A stretch of 64,000 nt of DNA. Origin: Drosophila pseudoobscura. Its lineage: Eukaryota; Arthropoda; Insecta; Diptera; Drosophilidae. The translations under genes were made by a program, and so were the position numbers. The notes beneath the pieces were generated by a model. That model worked only from the letters and a program-made list of their open reading frames with translations. It had not been told where the DNA came from and searched no databases. The DNA lies in assembly GCF_009870125.1 (NCBI RefSeq), contig NC_046683.1, positions 40,067,869 to 40,131,868 of the forward strand, written 5' to 3'. The first letter of the stretch is position 1. Every line of letters starts with the position of its first letter. This document shows, piece by piece, positions 55,201-64,000 of the stretch.

Positions 55201-55985
55201 GGTTTCGATTATGGGTTGTTTGGTCAATCGATTATATGTGTGCTATCGTTTGTCCCCTATCGGTTATCGTTGAACGTTGATCGATGGAAGCGAAAACAAA
55301 AACTAAACTCAAAAAATTAAACTTAAAAATTGCACAAAAACCGCACAACACACTTTCGATTTATATCTCTTCTTGTTTATCGATATATCTTCGAAGTATA
55401 TATCGCTAAATATCGTTATATCTAATTATTAATGTGCTCTCTTTTTTTTTGTTGTTTGTTGTATGCTTAAATCACAGTTGAAGACCTACGCGTTGCATTT
55501 GTTGGACTGCTTATTGTTTAAACAATTCTCTCTTTTCGCTTTTGTTTTTTTTGTTGTTGTAGAATATATATATATCAGATGTACTATATATATATTTCGA
55601 ATATAGTATTTTGGTCCGACACTCGCGGGTGTCCACTGTCTCTACCCCAATCCTCTCTTCTCTTCTGTTCTGTTCTGTTCTATTCTGTTCTCTTTTCTGT
55701 TTCTCTTCTCTTTTGTGTTTGTTTTGTTTGTGGGGAAATTATCACACATATATATATTTTATGTTTTGGGGGTTCTTGGGGGTTCTTTCACTTGTAGTTA
55801 GGACTGTTCCTGGCTCTGTCTCTAGCGGAGATTTGTGGTTCCATCATCATCATCATTGCTGGACTTCTGGTTCCTGCGGTACCATCCGATCTCTGGGGGG
55901 GCTCTGCTCTGTCGTGTTGTTGCTCAGATCGTGGGGCCCGTACGAATGCGTTGAATGTCGAACAGCCGGCGGTTTGACAGCGAAT
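55201..55985 (-). other. Atf3 5' UTR part of the first coding exon
   Basis: A strong acceptor, GCTCTCTCTTTCTTGCAG|ATTCGCTG, sits at 55986 on the minus strand, so the first coding exon probably begins at 55985 with about 785 nt of 5' UTR and a further non-coding exon lies upstream. A DRE (TATCGATA, 55378-55385) and several TATCG boxes inside could also mark an internal promoter. Confidence 0.5.
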
Positions 55986-56009
55986 CTGCAAGAAAGAGAG
56001 AGCAAAACA

Positions 56010-56040
56010 GAGAGAGAGAGAGAGAGAGAGAGTGAGAGAG
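56010..56040. repeat. (GA)n tract
   Basis: (GA)n followed by (GAGT)n; CT-rich on the Atf3 strand, where it forms the polypyrimidine run before the acceptor at 55986. Confidence 0.85.
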
Positions 56041-56765
56041 TGAGTGAGTGAGTGAGTAAAGAGTGAGCAAGGGAGAGAGAGAGTACGTGTACGTGTACGT
56101 GTACGTATAAACAAAAGCAATTAAATTATAAAGTAAACTCAACTAAATTGATTTATGTAAGTCCCAGTACGAGTCCCCGGGTCCGAGAATCACATTTCAC
56201 ATTTCGCGAATCTCGGCTCACGGATCTCGTGATTGATCACGCACCCCGAACACTCGCTGCATGCGGCCGCCTCTATTGGGAGACGCCTCAATTAACGTGC
56301 CCCGTTAATCGTTTAATTAAGACCAGGCACACTTTTGCCACAAAATGCAGCTCGGGGCTGCATTCCTCCTTGCGGGTTTGGCCACTCCGAGAGGTGAAGG
56401 TGAGAGACACAGAGAATAATAGGAATTCCAATTGAAACCGAATCGAATTGAATTGCAATTGAAGGCAATCATCCGTTGAATTCATTTGACTCCGAAGCAC
56501 CTCTCCAGGCAGGCAGCAACAGCAGCGCCGCTGCAGCTGCGCCTCAGCCCCAAAAAGGAAAGAGAGATCTCAGAAATGGGAACCAAGAGAAGAAAAAGAA
56601 TACATAGATCGTGTCTCGCGTCAGGCATCCATCCATTTGAATGGACATTTCAAGGAAAGAGGTAACAAATTAGAGCTTCTCCTGAATAACACACAGTTTT
56701 CGCAATGGTAAACAAAGTTCTGAAAGTAATGAAAGATTAGTTCACTCCTGAAGAAGAAAGAACAC

Positions 56766-56786
56766 GCAGCAGTGGCCCTCGGTCGG
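56766..56786 (+). repeat. Dispersed motif, copy 5
   Basis: GCAGCAGTGGCCCTCGGTCGG; two changes within the core and the CATG start is lost. Confidence 0.55.
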
Positions 56787-56870
56787 CGACATTCCTCAGT
56801 GATAGATCATCTTATTCAATGGAAGTTTCAAGGAGAGGAGCGACCCTTCACCATGTAGAAGGACAATAGA

Positions 56871-56900
56871 TCGTGTCGTGCAGCAGCGCCCCTCGGTCGG
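56871..56900 (+). repeat. Dispersed motif, copy 6
   Basis: TCGTGTCGTGCAGCAGCGCCCCTCGGTCGG, near-consensus over 30 bp, 85 bp after copy 5. Confidence 0.75.
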
Positions 56901-58732
56901 TCAAGTTTTTTACCAAAACGAGGAAGGAAAGGGGCAATGGGAAGGGACCTGCAGGGAGGAAAGTAAGAAAGAAAGAGCCTTTTCCTGTTCCGATCGGATT
57001 ATTGCAATCCCTAGATGGTTTTTCTCGAAAAAGTGAGAGATTTCTAGCTAAAAATTAACCTAAGAATGGGTCAAACTTTCAATAAAGATCGAATGTCCAT
57101 TTATACCGGCCCTCTAGGGTATTCCCCCAGTTCTTATGCATATCAACTCCATTTCCAGTGCCTTGTGGAATTTCTCTTGCGGTTTTTCGCAAATTATGGA
57201 ACTATGATAATCAGAGAGGAGCAGGCGACTGACGGCCAGCGGTCGATGTCGATGTCGATGTCGATCTGTGGATCTGAGGGGACGACTCTTGTGGTTAAAT
57301 TTTTTGGGGACGTGGGGGGTTGGTACTGCCTGCCTGCCTGCCTGCCTGCCGCTCAAAATGCAAATTGAGGCTGTCAAAAAAACTTCAAAAGCGTATGGGG
57401 GCCATAATCCAGAACACAAAAATCTCATTTTTGTGTTGCTGTTTGCTGTTTGCTGCCCCCTTGACTCATTTATCATATGGCCAGAATTGTGTGTGTGCGA
57501 GAGACATGCTCTATAAGTTTTACCCTCTATCCCCGAGCACCCTACACCTCTCTCCCTCTCTCTCTATCCTGTGGCAAGCCCCAAAAGTCAGTCAACAGCC
57601 AAACAACGAACGAAATAAGCGAACAACAAAAAATAAAGTCAGAATAAAGAATTATGATTTATGACTTTCGCATGTTTCTCTCGTCTCATACCCTGGACAG
57701 AGTGCTGCCGAGGGCAGAGGGAGGGCATGATGGTTTCCATTGCCGTTTGGCAACAGTCTTCTGCTCCGGGGCGGGGCTAAATCTATATCTAAATATCTGT
57801 TTTATCTCCCATAAGTACTGAACTTCTTCTACTGCATTTCTTCTTAGAACCTGTAGCGTGTAGGGTATCAAAACCTTTGTATGCCCAAAAATCAGTTTTT
57901 CTTTCTTTTTTGCTTTTGCTTTTGCTTTTGTTTTTGTTTTTGGGGCTTTAAACTTTGTTTTGTGAGAGAGCTTTTAATGCCTTCACTGCAGCCTTTGATG
58001 TTTGTGGCTGTTTGCTGCTGTTTCTGCGGCTGTTTCTGTTGCAACGAAAATCACTTTTGACATTCGCCTCACAAAACGTTTCAATTCGGTTTTTCGGTTT
58101 TTGGTTTTTTCGATTTTCGATTTTTGGTTTAACTTTTGGCTGTGCCTGTGGCTGTGGCTGTGGCTGAGGCTGAGGCCTGGCTCTGTCTGTCTGTGGCTCA
58201 TTTTGACCAAATGCGGTGTACGTCAACGTCAGATGTCAGCCTGCAAACAGCAGCATGCGACAGCATGCGTGGCCTCCTCTGCGCCTTTTGAGGTCACGGC
58301 TAGGAGAGGGGACGACACCCCCAACCCCCCGCCCCTCCACCCGACTGTATGGATTTAAGATTGCGCATGCGCCACGTTGGCCCAGCAGGATGCCTGCCCC
58401 CTATCCCCCCCTCACCATCTCTCTCTAATTCTCTGGGTGCTCTCGAGTGACATTCCATCCAGCAAATAAAGTCATTTGCGCGACTGCTGCGAGCTGCGAT
58501 CTGCGGGCTCTGTTGCATGTGAATTGCCCTCAAGTGTGCAAGTTTTTGCCTCCGATTCGATCGAGAGGGAGAAGAGACGACAGAGGCTTACGAAATGAAT
58601 GGCTGTACTGAGCGGAGTTCCCCCATGAATATGCAATGGTGTTCGATATAAAGATGTTGTGCACGGAGGGAGCACAGAAAAAACCCATAAATAACAAAGC
58701 GAAACGATTTGTTAATCAAGTTATCAATCAAA

Positions 58733-58962
58733 TATCGATAAATGTAATTGAATTTCATTGATTGTTCGCTGAAATGAATCTAAAATCGTATCGACACGTA
58801 TCGATTTTTCAATCAGAAACCGATTAATACTATGGAACTCTCTCATTCGTTTATTGATTAGATTCAGATTTTAAGAATCCATCGATACTTATCGATTCAT
58901 ATCGATTTATGTACTAAAACCAGACAAATTTAGACGTAAGCTGTATCGATATCGATCGATAA
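58733..58962. promoter_or_regulatory. CGATA/TATCG cluster (BEAF-32/DREF-type sites)
   Basis: About eleven CGATA or TATCG words in 230 bp, including ATATCGATA at the left and TATCGATATCGATCGATA at the right. BEAF-32 binds clustered CGATA and DREF binds TATCGATA; both mark boundaries and housekeeping promoters in Drosophila. Confidence 0.5.
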
Positions 58963-59143
58963 AAGAAATAGCAGACATAGCAGCAAAAGGAATTGCATTT
59001 AGACTGACTCATCGTTCACTCATTCGTATTCATGAATGAGTAGGGAGGGAATGAGCAATGCCCGATTTCGCCTTAACCCAATAACGCGACTGCAACCAAT
59101 TAACCCCATAAATATGGGAGGCACTCTGTGGTCACGTCTCCAA

Positions 59144-59161
59144 AAAAAAAAAAAAAAAAAA
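59144..59161. repeat. Poly(A) tract
   Basis: A run of about 18 A after ACGTCTCC; no retroposed gene recognised next to it. Confidence 0.85.
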
Positions 59162-60040
59162 TAGCCCGAAATGTGCGAGCGACTAAGCGTAAGAGTAAAC
59201 GACTAAGAGTAATGGCGAGTGACTCACTGGGAATTCGATCGAAGCGAATCGAATCGAATCGGTATTCAGTTTCGATAATCTACATATTCTACACATATTT
59301 TCCATATTCCCATTGCACAATCGAGCAGCACTACGCTAAACATAATGGCATGAAATTCAAATTCAAATTCAAATCGGAATCGTTATCGGTATCGGGAGCG
59401 AGAGCGTCGTGCGCACATAATCCGCATGGCCTTTGCGGCATGTGCGGCGTCGTGCCATGTGAAAATCGCCGCATAAATACATTAAGTATTTGAGTTATTA
59501 TATGCAAACGAGCGTCGTCTTCGTCGTCTATATATACATACATATATACTCGTACATATCGTATTGTAGTATCGTCTTAGCGGTACGTGCCTGAGTCGCA
59601 CTCCACATTTCACACGAAAACAGCAAGCGAGCGTCCGAATGGAGCGGCAACGGACACGGACACGGAGACGATCGTCAAAAGGCGTTTTTGGCCAAAAGCG
59701 AAACAAAAGCAAATTGCATTTCAAGTGTTTTTCTGTGTGTTCCGCGACAGAGGAAGACGGTGGGGGAAGAAGGAGGAGGAGGAGGAGGAGGAGGAGGAGG
59801 AGGAAGAGGGCGTTGGTCTGAGATATTTCCAAAAAGAAAAGAAAATCATCAACGAAGCGAAGAAAGTGGAGGAAGGCAGAGGCATACGAGTATGTGTTTG
59901 CAAAGGGTGCAACTAGAATATCTTTAGGGAGTATATTTCGGCACAAGTATCTTCGTCAAATGAGATACATTTGCTAAGAACACGATATCGTATCGGTATC
60001 GATACGTATGTATCTCTCCTATATGTGTACATATATTTGC

Positions 60041-60420
60041 ATGTTAATGTATCTTAATCTCGATTGATCTATATTTATCTATTTATATTGATCTATCTAT
60101 TTGTAGTTTTCTGTCTTTATTCCTATTTCCATATATTTTGAGTCGAATGTATCTGCATCCCTAGTTATCTATGTGTATCTATCTACCTGTCTATCTATCT
60201 ATCTTTATGTGGCATCTATATGCACTTACTTCCATAGTGATATCTGTATTTAAATCTGTATCTTTATCTTCATTTGGCAATGTATCTTCATCTTTATCTA
60301 TGTTTATTTACCATCTTTCTTTATGTGGTACCTATTAAGACCTTTAATTTTCAAGATTTCCATCTATGTATCTGAAGTTGAATGTATCTGTAACCACTCG
60401 ACTGTATAGATGTATCTCTC
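60041..60420. repeat. Degenerate TATCT/ATCT-rich block
   Basis: Nearly 400 bp built of imperfect TATCTATC, TTATCT and TGTATCT units. The reverse strand is rich in GATA-factor words (AGATAA). Confidence 0.6.
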
Positions 60421-62127
60421 TCTCTGCTAACAATTGTCCGTGTCTTTTTTCCTTCAATTGATCCACATAATTTTATAGATACGCAGATACATTTATATAT
60501 CAGAGGCCTCACCCTGGAAATCGCCATTGGATCTGCAATCCTTTTGGCGGACTCATTCGCATAGAAGTAATTGGGAAAAAGGAAAACTTTTCCCACTTTT
60601 ACAGCTCACTTCTCTCTCTATCCCTGTCTCTCTCCCTCTCTCCCTTTTTCTTTGCCAACATGAATATCCGAACAGAACAGAAAGTAGTTGGTTCTTTGGG
60701 CCATTATGGCGCTGCCTCGTATGATTCTATGTGCCATGTGGGTGTATTTGTATCTATGTATCTACAAGTACGTTTGTGTGTGCGTGTGTATGTGGGGTGT
60801 CCATAAAAATAAACTTTCATTGTCCGGAGACAATCGCTGTGTTGTTCTTTCCCCCTCTTTGGGGGTCTTTGATGGGGCACGGGCAGGGGCAGGGGCAGGG
60901 GCAGGGACTGAGGCAGCGGCCGCGGCAGGAGGGGTGCCTTAATTAAAAGCATTGGCCGGCCCAAAGCCAAACACACACACACACACACAAAAGTGTGGTG
61001 TGTATCTCATGGATACGAAAAAGTGCCCGTTCGCGTTCCCTTAATGGGATATACCCATCCCTTGGCGTTCTTCTTCTGTCTTCTTCCATTCAGCTTTCGG
61101 TTTTCCAATTAAGTGTCATTGATGCCCTCCACCCGTCCTCCTGCTCCTCCCTCACGTAATCGGAATCTCTTCAGCGAAATTTACACTTTAATTAGACATT
61201 TAGATACTGTATCTGTCTATCTGCGTATCTTTGTATCTGTCTTTTGATTAGTTTGCTAATTGCAGGCATGGGATGGGATTGGGGTTGGGGTTGGGGTTGG
61301 GCTTCGATAAAAGACACAGAACCCCCGTAAAACATTATGGAACGAAGCGAACGATGGGGGGGCATAGAACGATAGACGGGGACGGCAACGTGGTTGTGGG
61401 ACTCCACAATTCCCTAACACAGATCCATTAGATGTACGTATCTGCAACCTACTCCTCCTTCTCCAGCTCCTGCCGCTCTCCCGCTACTGCCGCCCTGCCG
61501 CCCTGCCGCTCCTCCCGCTCCTCCCGCTTCGAAGTCGACTCCAAAAATGGGCCGCGTGGCGATTCAATTAATTTATTATTCACTTAAGAGCGCCACGGGG
61601 CACGAGAGCCCCTGCCTCCGGAACGGTAATGGGGCACGGACTTTTAGGGGTTGGGGCACGCATAAAAATGTTATAAAAATTGAGATCACATTGCGCGAGC
61701 GAAGGACAGAGACGGCCGAGAATTTTCGCACATTTCAATGGAAATGAGGGAAATGCGACGGGGTCCCCGCAGTTTCAGTGCCCAAAAATGTCCTTCCCGG
61801 ACGTCTAGGGCTGTGCCAGGGTTCGGGGCACACACACACATTAACTCATGGAGAGCGCGTGGCACACAAAGTTTTTACAGTTTATAAACGTTTTCATTTT
61901 CATTTGCAACGCACGTTCTGAGCGTTAAATTTGAGAGCCCAAAATGAAAATGGAAATGAATAAATACATAAATGTAGTATATGAAAATTGATTCGAGGGG
62001 AGGAAGAGGCATAAAACGGGAGAGCGCTGCCAGATGCAAAGAAGAGCCTTTCGGTTAGGGGAACATTTGGGAATAACGATAAACGAATCATTCTCCGTGC
62101 GAAAGCCACAGCAGAAGCGCAGCTCTA

Positions 62128-62156
62128 CCGACCGAGGGGCGCTGCTGCATGGCACG
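62128..62156 (-). repeat. Dispersed motif, copy 7
   Basis: Minus strand: CGTGCCATGCAGCAGCGCCCCTCGGTCGG, full consensus. Confidence 0.75.
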
Positions 62157-63390
62157 CCACACGAATAGCACGGGAGAGAAGTGCTTCCTTCTCAGGGACT
62201 GTGTAATCCCATATCCCATATCGTGATACAATGTACACAGGGAAGCAATCGCAAACGGTATCTGCATCTATATCTGTATCTTGTGCATCTGCAAGTGCAC
62301 AAGTCGCATGCGTAGATACAGTATCTGGCAAGTGTATGCCTTGTATCCGATAAGCGCAATCAGACTTCGATTACAGAGATCCAGATATCCAGAGCTTCGC
62401 TTCCCCTCTCTGCTCCCCATTGCTGCGTTTTGCTGCGTATCTACGTATCTTTTCATGTGTGTGCGTCTGTGGCTGTACTTTGCTTCGGGCAAGGACGTTT
62501 GCAATCAAAAACTTTCATTAAACTTTTCGTCTTTTTTTATCAGTCTTCGCTTATCAGTCGCGTAGCTCTGCTGTTCCGCTATTTTCTGCTGTTCAGAAAA
62601 AGATGTCTTATCGGACGCAACACAGCGGAATCTTATCTACAGGTTGTGCCTGTGGCATGCCTCCTCTCTCTCCCTCTCTCTGTCACTCTCTCAGGGTCTC
62701 GGGGTCTCTGGTTCTCTGCTGTTCTTTCTCTTGTTTCGATTTGTCCACGAAATCTAATTAATTTCCACAGCTAATTCATTTTGTGACAACGACAGCGATT
62801 TATGCTGGTTAAAGTGGAGAAACCACCTCCCCCCGCCCCTCGGTTCCACCCCTTTCTCCTTCTGCCTCCCCGATTGACATTATCAGTAGTGCTGTGTGTG
62901 TGTTTTTTTTTGTTTTTTTGGTCTACCAAAATTTATTGTTATTTATGATTCTCCCCCGCCTTTACCTTTGCCTTCTTTTCTGTGTGGAATTTTATCAAAA
63001 AAAAAAAACAAAAAAAAAAAAAAATAATAATAAAATAGGCAGAAAAGCTCTTTGCTTTTGGGGCTTTGTCGTCTAAAGCCATTTAAAACACTTTTCGCAC
63101 CTCCGAAAAAAATAAGATACAGATACTTTTCCGTACACATGTATCTGCTAGATGCGGCCATGCGACAGCTGTCAGAAGAGTGGTGGCGGTAGGGAGGCAG
63201 GGAAGGGAAAAGGGAAGGGGGGCAGGAAGGCACACATCATCATCAACATTTCGATCATCATCATCTTCTGGGGGTTTTGGATTTTATGAAGGAATTCGCA
63301 TTAAAAATGTTTATTGTGTTTATTTATTGCGAACGAGAATCGAGAACGGGCCCCAAAATGGAAACACAAACACAAACAGATACAAAGATA

Positions 63391-63418
63391 CACGCACACA
63401 CACACACACACACACACA
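63391..63418. repeat. (CA)n microsatellite
   Basis: About 13 CA units. Confidence 0.9.
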
Positions 63419-63957
63419 TACACAAACGAGTCGATTGTCGAGATACGTACGACACAAAGTAAATCTAATGGAAATTTCTGTGTTGGCGAGCCGAACCAAA
63501 GGCGGAGGCGGAGGCGGAGGCGGTTGAAGGCGGTGGGTTCCATGCACTTGTTTCAACGAATCTGTGGCAGTGTGTGTGTGTGTGTGTGGCTGCAGCGGCA
63601 GCTGGTGGCATGGGGCATGGGGCACAGACAACCACCAGCTGGCAGTCCGAGCAGCAGCAACAGCGGCAGCACCAGCACCAGCACCAGCTTCCAAGGAAAT
63701 GCAACCCACGAGATTTGTACATGATCCAAAGAATCTTGGATCCAGATCCAGCTTGATTTATCTGCAAGTGCCCACGGATCCGTAGATACACTATCTGCAA
63801 GGGTCTCGGTCCTCCTCCTCTAAGTCTGGATTTCAGTACGAAGGATTTCTTTGGGTAGAAGAGGCCGAGGACGGAGGTGTAAACGAAGCAAAATCACCAG
63901 AAGAAATGCAGGCTTAACGAAGATGAAGCTTGTTCCGGGCAGGTGCCAAAGCGGAAA

Positions 63958-63984
63958 CCGATGAACACTGCTGCATGACACGTC
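63958..63984 (-). repeat. Dispersed motif, copy 8 (diverged)
   Basis: Minus strand: GACGTGTCATGCAGCAGTGTTCATCGG; the left half is perfect, the right half decayed. Confidence 0.6.
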
Positions 63985-64000
63985 TGACCGAGGAAATAGC

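Larger units (their letters stand above)
55986..64000. other. Upstream region or first intron of Atf3
   Basis: No protein gene recognised in 8 kb. It is rich in short regulatory-looking sequence: four dispersed-motif copies, a CGATA/TATCG cluster (58733-58962), a degenerate TATCT-rich block (60041-60420), palindromic AGATACNSTATCT elements and several microsatellites. Atf3 transcription probably starts in or beyond this stretch. Confidence 0.5.

Noticed and set aside
59587..59927. Glu/Gly-rich plus-strand ORFs over (GGA)n
   Set aside because: Simple-repeat reading with several equivalent frames.

Overview
The window is nuclear DNA of a fruit fly, most likely of the Drosophila obscura group (pseudoobscura, miranda, subobscura and relatives). 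The evidence is small phase-matched introns with GTRAGT donors, glutamine-rich coding repeats, INE-1/DINE-1 copies with (GTCY)n cores, and a LOA-clade LINE with an RNase H domain. The four host genes look like a D. melanogaster X-linked neighbourhood (CG11398, CG3638/tweety-2, CG11403/DDX11, Atf3), so the segment probably lies on the X (Muller A). Species and chromosome are inferred from memory of these genes, not from a search.

Layout. Positions 1-9.7 kb are transposon-derived: a partial LTR-retrotransposon gag reading leftward off the window, a nested INE-1 Helitron-type copy, a second INE-1 3' end, a decayed antisense LINE fragment, and one apparently full-length LOA-type LINE (about 4.35-9.72 kb) with both ORFs open. 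All host genes that follow are on the minus strand: a seven-finger C2H2 protein (10.1-11.1 kb); a tweety-family membrane protein with seven shared exons and two alternative last exons (15.0-34.8 kb); a DDX11/CHL1-type Fe-S DNA helicase with two coding exons (38.35-41.05 kb); and the bZIP factor Atf3 with three coding exons (49.1-55.2 kb) and a long upstream region reaching the right edge.

The most unusual signal is that two neighbouring genes continue as open reading frame past their expected stop. In tweety-2 the last exon stays open for about 2.8 kb after a UGA, interrupted only by one UAG, adding 685 and then 249 codons. They are rich in Q, H and R/E/D and carry repeated LPPK (SH3-ligand-like) and TL motifs. 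In Atf3 the frame continues 85 codons past its UGA into an acidic tail, and coding-like composition ends at the new stop. Both first stops lie in or beside potential small in-frame introns, so readthrough, RNA editing and splicing are competing explanations.

Other signals are a dispersed motif of about 25 bp (core CATGCAGCAGCGCCCCTCGG) found eight times in the tweety-2 intron and around Atf3, a promoter-like repeat of about 160 bp on both sides of the helicase gene, a dense CGATA/TATCG cluster near 58.8 kb, and a perfect 21-bp inverted repeat in the LINE leader. Coordinates of splice junctions were read by eye from phase and consensus; no alignment or database search was run.
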